From CBDDIP01 sp965229005 (GTDB lineage: Bacteria; Actinomycetota; Acidimicrobiia; Acidimicrobiales; Ilumatobacteraceae): a DNA stretch of 64,000 nucleotides. The notes beneath the pieces are model-generated. The model saw only the letters and a program-made list of their open reading frames with translations, was not told the DNA's origin and made no database searches. Location of the stretch: contig CBDDIP010000002.1 of NCBI GenBank assembly GCA_965229005.1, forward strand, positions 3,348,001-3,412,000, in the 5' to 3' direction. How positions within the stretch are numbered: position 1 is the stretch's first letter; each line of letters starts with the position of its first letter. The position numbers were made by a program, and so were the translations under genes. Positions 39,235 through 47,925 of the stretch are shown in pieces.

Positions 39235-40541
39235 GCAAGCCCGGCAGGGTCAAGCCAGACAAGGTTCGACTTCCCGCGGCGTACTGGCGGCTGTGGGCCG
39301 CGAGCACGATCTCCAACCTCGGCGACGGTGTGTTCCTCGTCGCCCTTCCGCTGCTGGCGGCGCGGATCACCGACTCGCCAAGGGCGATCTCGCTCGTGGG
39401 CACCTTCGCCGCGCTCCCCTACCTGTTGTTCGCCCTCCCGATCGGCGCACTGATCGACCGCACCGATCGGCGCACCGTCCTCATCCGCGCCGACACCTTC
39501 CGCGCCGCGATCGTCGGGGTGCTGGCGATCATCGCCGCCACCGGACGCACCGAGATCTGGATGCTGTGGGTGCTCGCGCTCTGCCTGGGGATCGCGGAGG
39601 TCTTCTTCGACAACGCCTCGCAGGCGATCGTGCCGGCCATCGTGCCGAGGGAGGGCCTGGAGCGCGCCAACGGGCGGCGCTACTCCGCAGAGATCGCCGC
39701 CAACACGTTCGTCGGCACCCCGCTCGGCAGCATCCTGTTCGCGTTCGCCGTGTGGATCCCGTTCGGCTTCGATGCGTTCAGCTTTCTCCTGGCCGTCCTG
39801 CTGGTGAAGTCGATCAGCGGGTCGTTCCGCACCGCGCAGCCGACCGGCGCGAACCGATCGCTGTACTCCGAGGTGCGCAGCGGCATGCGCTGGCTGTGGC
39901 GCAACCGCCTCCTGCGCGGGCTGGCGATCGCATTGAGCCTGACCAACCTCGGGTTCCAGATGTCGCAGGCGATCTTCGTGCTCTTCGCCAAGGACGTCGT
40001 CGGCATCAGCGAGCGTTGGTTCGGCGTGCTCGTCGGCGCGATGGGCATCGGTGCGGTCGTCGGTGGCCTGATCGGCGATCGCGTCGTGGCCCGGGTCGGC
40101 CAGCTGTTCGCGCTCTACACCTCGGCGATCATCTGGATCCTCACCCTGCTCGCAGTCGGACTCGTCCCGGTGACGTGGTTCATCACGTTGATCGCCGCCA
40201 TCGAGGCGTTGGCTGCGACGATCTGGAACGTCGTCACCGTCTCACTGCGTCAGGCGATCGTGCCCAACCACCTGTTCGGTCGAGTCAACAGCGTCTACCG
40301 CTGGTTCGCCTTCGGCACGATCCCGATCGGTGCAGCCATCGGTGGGCAGGTGGCCACGACCTTCGGGCTCCGCGCTCCGTACTTCGTCGGTGCCGCCACC
40401 GTGTTCGTCGCTCTGATGATCCTGCTGCGCACCGTCACCCCGGCCCGCCTCGAGACGGCGAAAGCCGAACGCCGTGACAACAGTCGCGACGACACCCCGC
40501 CCAGCATCGAACGCGAACCCTGGGATGCCTGGCACCTCTGA
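39231..40541 (+). CDS. MFS transporter (enterobactin-exporter/EntS-like group)
   Basis: The 436-residue protein has about 12 hydrophobic helices. LPIGALIDRTDRRTVLIRAD is the A-motif-like loop between helices 2 and 3, and FGRVNSVYRWFAFGTIPIGAAIGG lies in the second half, a pattern of the EntS/MFS_3 exporter group. The cargo is not known. GTG 39231 overlaps the SDR stop. A long hairpin follows 110 bases downstream. Confidence 0.82.
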   Translation: MSKPGRVKPDKVRLPAAYWRLWAASTISNLGDGVFLVALPLLAARITDSPRAISLVGTFAALPYLLFALPIGALIDRTDRRTVLIRADTFRAAIVGVLAIIAATGRTEIWMLWVLALCLGIAEVFFDNASQAIVPAIVPREGLERANGRRYSAEIAANTFVGTPLGSILFAFAVWIPFGFDAFSFLLAVLLVKSISGSFRTAQPTGANRSLYSEVRSGMRWLWRNRLLRGLAIALSLTNLGFQMSQAIFVLFAKDVVGISERWFGVLVGAMGIGAVVGGLIGDRVVARVGQLFALYTSAIIWILTLLAVGLVPVTWFITLIAAIEALAATIWNVVTVSLRQAIVPNHLFGRVNSVYRWFAFGTIPIGAAIGGQVATTFGLRAPYFVGAATVFVALMILLRTVTPARLETAKAERRDNSRDDTPPSIEREPWDAWHL

Positions 40542-40590
40542 CGCCAGTTGGATCGACGCCGTCGCCACGATCGGGGAGCTGCCGGCCGCG

Positions 40591-40695
40591 AGGTGAGCGA
40601 TGTGCGGCACATGGGCACTCACCGCTCACCTGACGGGCGGGCGGACGCTGCGCGATGAGGTGTGAGCGGTCGATGGCCGCTCACACCTCATCGCG
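40591..40695. terminator. Two palindromes in the MFS/SDR convergent gap
   Basis: A perfect 19-bp stem (40651-40669 and 40677-40695, 7-base loop) is preceded by a 9-bp stem AGGTGAGCG/CGCTCACCT (40591-40599/40623-40631) whose loop holds an inner ATGTGC/GCACAT pair. The 19-bp stem contains a related GGTGTGAGCGG. They separate convergent genes and probably terminate both. Confidence 0.6.
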
Positions 40696-40716
40696 GAGCA
40701 GTCGTGACGCGGGCGG

Positions 40717-41463
40717 TCAGCTGGCGGCGACGCCGGCGCCGCCGTCGATGACGTAGGTCTCGCCGGTGATCCAGCTGGCTGCGTCGGAGGCGAGGAACGT
40801 CGCCAGGTTGGCGATGTCGGCGGGGTCGCCGAGGCGCTTGGTCGGCAGTTGCTTGGCAAGGCGATCGCCGAAGTTCTCGACGAGGAACGCGGCGAAGTCC
40901 GTCTGCACGAGCCCGGGGGCGATGCCCATCACCCGGGTCGGCCCGATCTCGCTGGCCAGCTGGCGGGTGAGGTGGATCAGTGCGGCCTTCGTGACGTTGT
41001 AGACGCCGAGACCGCCACCGTCGGTGCGCAACCCACCGACCGAGGCGACGTTGATGATCACGCCCGGCTTCTCCTTCAGCGCGGCCTCGTATGCCGCCTG
41101 GCACCAGAACACCGGGCCGCGCAGGTTGACCTGGAACGTCTTGTCGTAGCGACCCTCGTCGACCTCGAGCGTCGGCCCGTAGTACGGGTTGGTCGCCGCG
41201 TTGTTGACCAGGATGTCCAATCGTCCGAACCGCTCGATCGTCGCCGCAACGCACGCCTTGGCGACGCTGATCTCACCGGCGTTGCCGGCGAACACGGCCG
41301 TCTCGCCACCCATCTCGGCGGCCGCGGCCTCCAGCTGATCCAGCTTTCGCGACGTCAGCATCACCTTCGCACCGGACGCCACGAACTCCGCGGCGATCGC
41401 CTTGCCAATGCCCTTCGATGCGCCGGTGACCAGCGCGACCTTGCCTTCGAGTGAGATCTGCAC
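40717..41463 (-). CDS. Short-chain dehydrogenase/reductase (FabG-like)
   Basis: The 248-residue SDR has TGASKGIGKA, NNAATNPYYGP, Ser in INVASVGG and YNVTKAA. Arg in LTSRKLDQLE after the second strand suggests NADP. GTG 41463 has TAGGTT 7 bases upstream. The gene lies downstream of corC on the same strand after about 17 bases but carries its own promoter box. Confidence 0.84.
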   Translation of the reverse strand: MQISLEGKVALVTGASKGIGKAIAAEFVASGAKVMLTSRKLDQLEAAAAEMGGETAVFAGNAGEISVAKACVAATIERFGRLDILVNNAATNPYYGPTLEVDEGRYDKTFQVNLRGPVFWCQAAYEAALKEKPGVIINVASVGGLRTDGGGLGVYNVTKAALIHLTRQLASEIGPTRVMGIAPGLVQTDFAAFLVENFGDRLAKQLPTKRLGDPADIANLATFLASDAASWITGETYVIDGGAGVAAS

Positions 41464-41470
41464 GGCGGCG

Positions 41471-41476
41471 AACCTA
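41471..41476 (-). promoter_or_regulatory. Leaderless-type -10 hexamer of the FabG-like SDR
   Basis: TAGGTT on the minus strand, 7 bases, then GTG at 41463. It lies between the SDR start and the corC stop. Confidence 0.5.
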
Positions 41477-41480
41477 CTGC

Positions 41481-42785
41481 TCAGTCGTCGTCGTCGTCAT
41501 CCTCGGACGAGTGGGCGGCGTCGGGATCGACGTCGATGCGCACTCGACGCACACGACGGCCCTCCATCTCGGCGACCTTGAACAGCCAGCCCTGCTCGTG
41601 CAGCGACTCGCCCTCCTCCGGCACGTGGCCGAGCGTGCCGAACAGGAACCCGCCGACGGTGTCCCAATCGTCGTCGGGCAGGGTGATGTCCAGCAGATCG
41701 TTGAGGTCGCCGACGCTCATCGAGCCCTCGATGAGGAACGCACCGTCGCCGAGGCGCTGCACCTCGGTCTCCTCCTCGTCGTACTCGTCGACGATCTCAC
41801 CGACGAGCTCCTCGAGGCAGTCCTCCAGCGTGATCAACCCGGCGATCGCGCCGTACTCGTCGACCACGAGTGCGAGGTGGAACTTCTCTGCCTGCATCTC
41901 GCGCATCAACCGGTTCAGCGGCTTGTTCTCGGGGATGAACCGCACGGCGCGGACCAGTTCGGTGACGGGGCGTGCGCCGCCACCCTCGCGCTCGGCGCGC
42001 ATGAGGTCCTTCGTGTAGGCGAGACCGACGACGTCGCCGTCGTGGTCGGTGTTGAGCACCGGCATGCGGCTGAACCCGTGCTCGATGGCACGGTCGAGCG
42101 CTTCGGTGATCGTGGCGTCGTGCTCGACGATGGCCATGTCGGGGCGCGGCGTCATCACCTCGCGGGCCACGGTGTCGCCGAACTCGATGATGCTCTCGAT
42201 CAGCTCTCGCTCCGAGTGCTCGATCACGTCGTCGTCGGCCGCGGCTTCGACGATGCCGAGCAGCTCCTGCTCGCTGACGAACGGGCCCTCCTTCAGGCCC
42301 TTGCCCGGCAGCAGCACGTTGGTCAGCCCGATGAGCCCCTTGGAGATGACCCGCAGCGGCGCGAAGCCGACCAGCTTCTCCGTGAGACGAGCCGTCGCCA
42401 GCGCGGCGCGTTCGGGCCGGAGCACCGCCCAGGTCTTGGGCATCGCTTCGGAGACCACGAAGAAGACCACGACGTTGAGCACGAAACCGGCGACCACACC
42501 GGCCGTGCCGAACAACCGATCGGCGACGAGCGAGGTGAGGAAGGCCTGACCGATCTGCAGGAACGACACCGTCACGAGCAACGGGTTGATGAACCGCTCC
42601 GGGTGCGACACGAGTCGGACGAGCGACGTCGCCGCCTTCGACGGCTTCTGGTCGGACATCGCCTGTGCCTTCACGCGCGAGATGCGGTTGATCGCCGTCT
42701 CCGCGACCGCGAGGTACATCAGCATCAGCAACAGGATGACGATGGCCACCATCATCCAGACGTCGACGGTGGCGATGGCGATCAC
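41481..42785 (-). CDS. CNNM/CorC-family membrane protein with CBS pair and CorC_HlyC domain
   Basis: The 434-residue protein has an N-terminal DUF21 domain of about four helices (AVAETAINRISRVKAQ; VLNVVVFFVVSEAMPKTWA), two CBS motifs (VMTPRPDMAIVEHDATI; AVRFIPENKPLNRLM...DEYGAIAGLITLEDCLEELVGEI) and a CorC_HlyC transporter-associated domain. It is linked to Mg/Co handling. The tail ends in Asp repeats (SSEDDDDDD). GTG 42785 overlaps the ybeY stop, giving the conserved phoH-ybeY-corC operon. Confidence 0.88.
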   Translation of the reverse strand: MIAIATVDVWMMVAIVILLLMLMYLAVAETAINRISRVKAQAMSDQKPSKAATSLVRLVSHPERFINPLLVTVSFLQIGQAFLTSLVADRLFGTAGVVAGFVLNVVVFFVVSEAMPKTWAVLRPERAALATARLTEKLVGFAPLRVISKGLIGLTNVLLPGKGLKEGPFVSEQELLGIVEAAADDDVIEHSERELIESIIEFGDTVAREVMTPRPDMAIVEHDATITEALDRAIEHGFSRMPVLNTDHDGDVVGLAYTKDLMRAEREGGGARPVTELVRAVRFIPENKPLNRLMREMQAEKFHLALVVDEYGAIAGLITLEDCLEELVGEIVDEYDEEETEVQRLGDGAFLIEGSMSVGDLNDLLDITLPDDDWDTVGGFLFGTLGHVPEEGESLHEQGWLFKVAEMEGRRVRRVRIDVDPDAAHSSEDDDDDD

Positions 42786-43390
42786 TCGGGCTGCTCCTGG
42801 CGGAAGCCCTCGGGGGCCGGACCGTTCCAGTGGTGCGCCTCGAGCAACGCCAGCTCGCGCGCCCGCATCCGCGTTCGTTCCTCGTCTTCGGCGTGGTCGA
42901 AGCCGAGCACGTGGAGGATCCCGTGCACGACGAGCAGGGCGAGCTCGTCATCGAGCGTGCCCGCGTGAGTCGGCGCCTGCGCTGCAGCGACCGAGGGGCA
43001 GACGACGACGTCGCCGAGCAGCAACGGGATGTCCGACGGGTCGGGCGGGGCGCGGTCGGGGCCGCGGGTGGGCACGGGGTCGTGCAGCACCGCCATCGAG
43101 TCCGCATGGTGCGGGCTGACGTCGATCGGAAAGGCGAGCACGTCCGTGGTGCCCTGCTTGCCCATGTGCGCCTCGTTGAGCTCGGCCATCTCGTCGCTGG
43201 AGACGAAGATCACCGCCAGCTCGGCAAGGCCGCGGACGCCCTCCGAGTGCAGGACGGCAGTGGCCAGCAGCTGCCACCGTTCGAGGTCGATCGGGATCGC
43301 GTTCTGCTCGTCGGCGACGAACACCTCGGGCTCACCGTCGCCACCGACCTTTGGTTTCGCCCCCAGACGAGGACGTCCGAGCTCAGGCAC
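42782..43390 (-). CDS. ybeY: Endoribonuclease YbeY (rRNA maturation)
   Basis: The 202-residue protein has the zinc-binding motif HGILHVLGFDHAEDEE and GTTDVLAFPIDVS. YbeY processes 16S rRNA and works with Era and the ribosome. An insertion (VPTRGPDRAPPDPSD) before GDVVVCP makes it somewhat longer than usual. GTG 43390 overlaps the end of phoH by 8 bases, which fixes the start. Confidence 0.9.
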   Translation of the reverse strand: MPELGRPRLGAKPKVGGDGEPEVFVADEQNAIPIDLERWQLLATAVLHSEGVRGLAELAVIFVSSDEMAELNEAHMGKQGTTDVLAFPIDVSPHHADSMAVLHDPVPTRGPDRAPPDPSDIPLLLGDVVVCPSVAAAQAPTHAGTLDDELALLVVHGILHVLGFDHAEDEERTRMRARELALLEAHHWNGPAPEGFRQEQPE

Positions 43391-44387
43391 TCGCTGCGCC
43401 CTTCGCGGTGTCCGACCGTTCGTAGGCGGCAACGATGTCGGCGACGATGCGGTGGCGCACGACGTCGCCGGCCCCGAGGTGCACGAAGGCCAGGCCCTCG
43501 ATGCCGGTCAAGGTGCGCTCCAACCCGAGCAGACCGCTGCGCCCGTCCGGCACGTCGACCTGCGTCGTGTCGCCGGTGACGACCACCTTGGAACCGAAGC
43601 CGATGCGGGTGAGGAACATCTTCATCTGCTCGGGCGTCGCGTTCTGCGCCTCGTCGAGGATGATGAAGCTGCTGTTCAGCGTGCGACCGCGCATGAACGC
43701 CAGCGGCGCGACCTCGACAGCCTGACGTTCCAGCAACCGTTGAGCGCCCTCCGGTTCGACCATGTCGTACAGCGCGTCGTACAGCGGTCGGAGGTACGGA
43801 TCGATCTTGGCCATCAAGTCGCCGGGCAGGAAACCGAGCCGCTCGCCCGCCTCCACCGCCGGACGGGTGAGGATGATCCGGGCGACCTGCTTGGACTGCA
43901 GCGCCTGCACCGCCATGGCCACGGCCAACCAGCTCTTGCCGGTACCGGCCGGCCCGAGCCCGAAGGTGATGACGTTCTCGCGGATGGCGTCGATGTAGCG
44001 CTTCTGCCCCGCGGTCTTCGGCCGCACCGGCTTGCCCTTCGCGCCGCGCATGATGTCGTCGGTGAGCACCGCGCTCGGCCGCTCGTCGTCGAGCACCATG
44101 GCGATGGATCGACCGAGGCTGGCCTCGTCCAGGTGCTGGCCGCGCTGCAGCAGCACGACGAGCTCTTCGAAGAGCCGCCCGACCTGCTCGGCCTGCGGGC
44201 CGGGCGTCAACGAATCGATCGTGACCTCGTTGCCGCGCACGACGACGGAGACGTTCGGGAAGGCCCGTTCGATCTGTCGCAGGTGTGCGTCGCGCGTGCC
44301 CACCAATGCGGGCATGAGGTGCGCGCCGGGCACGATGACCGTTGCGGTCGTGGTGATCGGACTCGCTTGGCCCGGAGTTGGACTCAT
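43383..44387 (-). CDS. phoH: PhoH-family ATPase
   Basis: The 334-residue protein has Walker A GLGPAGTGKSWLA, ARIILTRPAVEAGERLGFLPGD, Walker B SFIILDEAQNATPEQMKMFL and VTGDTTQVD, diagnostic for PhoH. A KH-like N-terminal region (VSVVVRGNEVTI) supports an RNA-linked role beside ybeY. ATG 44387 (MSPTPGQ) is chosen; the TACCGT box is 10 bases upstream. Confidence 0.92.
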   Translation of the reverse strand: MSPTPGQASPITTTATVIVPGAHLMPALVGTRDAHLRQIERAFPNVSVVVRGNEVTIDSLTPGPQAEQVGRLFEELVVLLQRGQHLDEASLGRSIAMVLDDERPSAVLTDDIMRGAKGKPVRPKTAGQKRYIDAIRENVITFGLGPAGTGKSWLAVAMAVQALQSKQVARIILTRPAVEAGERLGFLPGDLMAKIDPYLRPLYDALYDMVEPEGAQRLLERQAVEVAPLAFMRGRTLNSSFIILDEAQNATPEQMKMFLTRIGFGSKVVVTGDTTQVDVPDGRSGLLGLERTLTGIEGLAFVHLGAGDVVRHRIVADIVAAYERSDTAKGAASA

Positions 44388-44397
44388 GTGGCTTCCT

Positions 44398-44403
44398 ACG
44401 GTA
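44398..44403 (-). promoter_or_regulatory. -10 hexamer of the phoH-ybeY-corC operon
   Basis: TACCGT on the minus strand, 10 bases, then ATG at 44387. The spacing is slightly longer than in the other copies. Confidence 0.4.
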
Positions 44404-44462
44404 GCGAATCGCGGCCGCGTGGCGGCGCGACGAACCACATCAGGGGGTTGCGACGGCACCGG

Positions 44463-45074
44463 TCACAGGGGCGCGCGAGTCGACGCCGGCTGCTGCACCG
44501 ATTCGTCCTCGGCAACCGGGGCCGGCTGCGGAGCAAAATCGACGGCGTAGTAGCGCTGCGTCTCCAGCTTGCGCACCGGCGCGTCGGTGCCGAGCATGCG
44601 AGCCAGCCGGAGCATCATCTCCGCCAACCCGCCGGAATCGCGCGGCTGGTTCTTCTCCGGGACGTCGAACACGAGCAGCACGCCGTCGGCGGCCTCCAAC
44701 GCCAGCCCTTCACGGGCCATGCGAATGATCGCCCCACGCGCCTCGTAGGCCGGGTGGACGACGATCCACATGAGGTAGTGGACGGCGTCGCGCCGCATGT
44801 GCTCCGGGTAGTGGTGCTCGAAGTAGGCCCGACTGATGTAGCGAGTGGACCCGACGTCGGTCGCCACGAGGGCCATCCCGACCGGGGTCTGGTCGTCCCA
44901 GACCACCCAGATCCGGTTCGTGGAGTCGGCGATCGCCTCGTCGAACTCGGTGCGGTAGAGCATCTCGCGGGTGACGGCCTGCTCAGCCATGCCACGGTAC
45001 GCGAGCTCATAGAGGGTCCAGAGCTTGTCGCCGAGCACGAGGTCGGTGATGTTTGAATGCCGTGTGACGAACAC
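44463..45074 (-). CDS. GNAT-like protein, function unknown
   Basis: This 203-residue protein has an N-terminal helix pair, then IWVVWDDQTPVGMALVATD and YLMWIVVHPAYEARGAIIRM, which resemble the central strands and beta4-alpha3 acetyl-CoA loop of GNAT acetyltransferases, although the R/Q-x-x-G-x-G/A signature is weak (EARGAI). A Pro/Gln-rich tail follows. GTG 45074 is used. It diverges from the GGDEF-EAL gene. No specific family is recognised. Confidence 0.55.
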   Translation of the reverse strand: MFVTRHSNITDLVLGDKLWTLYELAYRGMAEQAVTREMLYRTEFDEAIADSTNRIWVVWDDQTPVGMALVATDVGSTRYISRAYFEHHYPEHMRRDAVHYLMWIVVHPAYEARGAIIRMAREGLALEAADGVLLVFDVPEKNQPRDSGGLAEMMLRLARMLGTDAPVRKLETQRYYAVDFAPQPAPVAEDESVQQPASTRAPL

Positions 45075-45217
45075 TGCGTGGGCTCCGGGGGTAGAGAGTG
45101 ACGGCCCGCGCGCGATACAACACTGGTGGCGCGAATTCTCCGTCTGTGCGCTACTCTAGGAATCCTGCGTGTTCGGCGGGTGGATGGTCCTTTTCCACTC
45201 CTCAGACAGGGAGGCAC

Positions 45218-47494
45218 ATGAAGCGGGCATCTGCTCTCCTTTGGAGCTACATGGTGGTGGGCACCATCACGGCAGTCATCGCTGTCGGCGCGCCCTGGGA
45301 AGCCGTTCGCTCCGGTGCCTACGCCTTCGCTGCCGTTCAGCTGGCCATCTCGGTCATCGTCGCCGCACGTTCCCACCGGGTCGACTCCCGGATCACTGCC
45401 GTCACCGGCGCCATCGGGGTCTTCTTCGCCCTCTCCCAGGCGTTCGACGGCACCATCCTCGGCTCGATCCTGGCCCTCGTCGGGTCGCTGTGCATCGTCG
45501 CCGGACTCGTCGAACTGCTCCGCCTGCGCCACGCATCGGGCGCGGACGGCGCGCTGTTCGATGCCCTGATCGTTGGCCTCGGGGCATGGATCGTCACCTG
45601 GGTGGCGCTCGTGCGCCCGATGATCACCGACTCCAAGAAGAGCGTCCTCAACACCGTCCTCGAGGGCTTCTACCAACCGGCCTCGTCCGTGGTCGTCTTC
45701 CTGGTCGCCGTGCTGCTCTTCAGCCGGGCCAGCAAGCCCCTGTCGCTGTGGCTGCTCGGTGCTGCGCTCACCTTGAACCTCGGCGGCGACACCATCTACG
45801 CGCTGATGGACGCCGAGTACCTGCGCCGCGGCTTCGATCGCTACGCGCTCCTCCTCTACACGGCCGGTTACTTCTGCGGCGGTGCAGCGTTCATGCACCC
45901 GAGCATGGCGCTGATCAACCGCGCCGACCCGACCACGACGCACTCCAAGCAGTTCGGTCGCCTGATCGTGACCACCTCGTCGCTCGTCGTTCCGGTCATC
46001 GTCCTCGCGGCCGCCGGTCCCGAGGGCGGCTGGGGCGACACCGTCATCCGTTCGGTGTCCGCACTCGTGCTCGCCGGCTCGGTGACGCTGCGGGTGGTCC
46101 AGTCGGTGCGTGAGAACTCGAAGGCGCAAGACGAGCTGATCCGCGGTGCGCAGACCGACCCGCTCACCGGGCTGCCGAACCGCAGCCTGCTGCTCGACCG
46201 GATCAACGAGTGCCTGCGCGATGCATGGCACGCCGACAAGCAGCCGACGCTGTACTTCGTCGACCTCGACCGCTTCAAGAACATCAACGACTCGCTCGGC
46301 CACGCGGCCGGCGACGAGGTGCTCGTCATGGTCGCCCAGCGGTTGCTCAACGCAGTGCCGGCTCACGCCGTCGTCGCTCGCCTGTCGGGCGACGAGTACG
46401 TGGTGCTCGATCCCGCCACCAAGTCGCCCGGCGCCGCACTGGCGCTGGCCGAGCGGTTGCTGGCCGTGTTCCGCGAGCCGCTGGCGCTCAGCCAGGGCGA
46501 CGTGTTCGTCACCGCCAGCGTCGGCGTGGCAGCGATGAGCCCGAGCTCCAGCTCCACCGCGGAAGACCTCCTCCGTCACGCCGACACGGCGATGTACCGA
46601 GCCAAGGACGCCGGCCGCAACTGCATGGCGCTCTACGACGAGTCGATGCACGAGCGGGTCGCCCACCGTCTCAGCGTGGAGACCGCGCTGTACCGAGCGC
46701 TCGATCGCCGCGAGCTGCGCCTGTTCCACCAGCCGATCCTCGATCTCGAGTCCGGCGACGTCGTCGGCTTCGAGGCCCTCATGCGGTGGCAGCAGGCCGA
46801 CGGCACGATCGTCTCCCCCGCCGAGTTCATCCCCATCGCCGAGGACACCGGCACCATCGTGCCGATCGGTTCGTGGGCGCTGCTCGAGGCGCTCACCCAG
46901 CTGCGCCGCTGGATCGACGACGGCGTCTGCTCGGCCACTGCGACGATGAGCGTCAACGTGTCGCCGCGCCAGCTGGCCGACTCCAACTTCCCGGCCATCG
47001 TCAGCGAAGCGCTGACGCGCAGCGGCGTCTCGCCGCAGTTGCTGTGGCTGGAGGTCACCGAGAGCATGATGATCTCCGAGCCCGAGCTGGCGCTGGCCAC
47101 GTTGCGCCGCCTTCGCTCGATCGGTGTGCGCGTCGCCCTCGACGACTTCGGCACCGGTTACTCGTCGCTGTCGCTGCTGCAGAAGTTCCCGCTGCAGCGC
47201 ATCAAGATCGACCGAGCGTTCGTCCAAGGCGTGGCCGACAACCCCAACGACCGCTCGCTCGTGCGCACCATCGTCGCCATGGGCCGCTCGCTCGATCTCG
47301 ACATGGTCGCCGAGGGCGTGGAGAGCGTGCATCAGCTGCAGGTGCTCAACGACCTCGGCTGCACCAAGGCGCAGGGCTACCTGATCAGCCACCCGGTGCC
47401 GCCGGACGCGATGCGCAGCACCGTCGCCGCCTTGGAGCGCCTGGGCCAGTTCCCCGGTCTGCGCCCCAACCTGCGGGCCACCGAACGAGCCTGA
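45218..47494 (+). CDS. Membrane GGDEF-EAL cyclic-di-GMP protein
   Basis: The 758-residue protein has about eight to nine N-terminal transmembrane helices (to about residue 290), a GGDEF domain (about 310-470, DPLTGLPNRSLLLDRI; signature SGDEY near 390), and an EAL domain (EAL near 519; NVSPRQL, LEVTES, DDFGTGYSSLS, KIDRAFV, AEGVES all kept). The EAL residues predict c-di-GMP phosphodiesterase activity; SGDEY in place of GGDEF and no RxxD I-site make cyclase activity doubtful. GGGAGG precedes ATG 45218, and TACTCT at 45152-45157 is a possible -10, so this transcript has a leader. Confidence 0.87.
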   Translation: MKRASALLWSYMVVGTITAVIAVGAPWEAVRSGAYAFAAVQLAISVIVAARSHRVDSRITAVTGAIGVFFALSQAFDGTILGSILALVGSLCIVAGLVELLRLRHASGADGALFDALIVGLGAWIVTWVALVRPMITDSKKSVLNTVLEGFYQPASSVVVFLVAVLLFSRASKPLSLWLLGAALTLNLGGDTIYALMDAEYLRRGFDRYALLLYTAGYFCGGAAFMHPSMALINRADPTTTHSKQFGRLIVTTSSLVVPVIVLAAAGPEGGWGDTVIRSVSALVLAGSVTLRVVQSVRENSKAQDELIRGAQTDPLTGLPNRSLLLDRINECLRDAWHADKQPTLYFVDLDRFKNINDSLGHAAGDEVLVMVAQRLLNAVPAHAVVARLSGDEYVVLDPATKSPGAALALAERLLAVFREPLALSQGDVFVTASVGVAAMSPSSSSTAEDLLRHADTAMYRAKDAGRNCMALYDESMHERVAHRLSVETALYRALDRRELRLFHQPILDLESGDVVGFEALMRWQQADGTIVSPAEFIPIAEDTGTIVPIGSWALLEALTQLRRWIDDGVCSATATMSVNVSPRQLADSNFPAIVSEALTRSGVSPQLLWLEVTESMMISEPELALATLRRLRSIGVRVALDDFGTGYSSLSLLQKFPLQRIKIDRAFVQGVADNPNDRSLVRTIVAMGRSLDLDMVAEGVESVHQLQVLNDLGCTKAQGYLISHPVPPDAMRSTVAALERLGQFPGLRPNLRATERA

Positions 47495-47498
47495 CGGT

Positions 47499-47882
47499 TC
47501 AGTGACCGGGCGGCGCCTCGACGCCGTCGGGCAACGGCGCCTGCAAGTTCACCTGACGACCGTCGGGATCGAGGATCAGGGCGTTCATCACGCCCCAGTG
47601 CTCCGGCACCCACGTCTGGGCGTACTCGTGCGTCGATGAGGCAGCGAACGCCGCGGCATCGGCAACGCCGAGGATCGGGTGACACTCCAGCGGTCCGTCG
47701 TCGACCTGGTTGACGAACACGTAGGGGCCGCCGGCCGGGTGAGCCAACTGGCCCGAGAGGTGATCGGTCTCGAAGACGACCTCGAAGCCGAGGCTGGTCC
47801 AGAGTGCGACGGTGGCCGGGAAGTCGCGCGTCTCGACGTAGTAGCCGAGCCAGCCTGTCGTGGTCGGCGGCGCCGTGCTCAT
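47499..47882 (-). CDS. VOC-family (glyoxalase/dioxygenase-like) protein
   Basis: The 127-residue vicinal-oxygen-chelate domain shows GWLGYYVETRDFPATVALWTSLGFEVVFE at the start and NALILDPDGRQVNLQAP at the end, the usual beta-alpha-beta-beta-beta modules. Metal ligands are not clear enough to name a reaction. ATG 47882 has TAACAT 7 bases upstream. The 3' end is 4 bases from the GGDEF-EAL stop. Confidence 0.75.
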   Translation of the reverse strand: MSTAPPTTTGWLGYYVETRDFPATVALWTSLGFEVVFETDHLSGQLAHPAGGPYVFVNQVDDGPLECHPILGVADAAAFAASSTHEYAQTWVPEHWGVMNALILDPDGRQVNLQAPLPDGVEAPPGH

Positions 47883-47889
47883 CGCGGCG

Positions 47890-47895
47890 ATGTTA
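47890..47895 (-). promoter_or_regulatory. Leaderless-type -10 hexamer of the VOC gene
   Basis: TAACAT on the minus strand, 7 bases, then ATG at 47882. Confidence 0.55.
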
Positions 47896-47925
47896 GTTGC
47901 CTCCCCTGAGCGGGTACGCCGACCC

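Noticed and set aside
45050..45107. SigB-type promoter ahead of the GGDEF-EAL gene
   Set aside because: A GTTT and a GGGTAG occur, but more than 30 bases separate them, outside the SigB spacing.
44615..47392. 925-codon minus-strand frame
   Set aside because: It is the shadow of the GGDEF-EAL gene and part of the GNAT-like gene, with low-complexity His/Arg/Asp composition.
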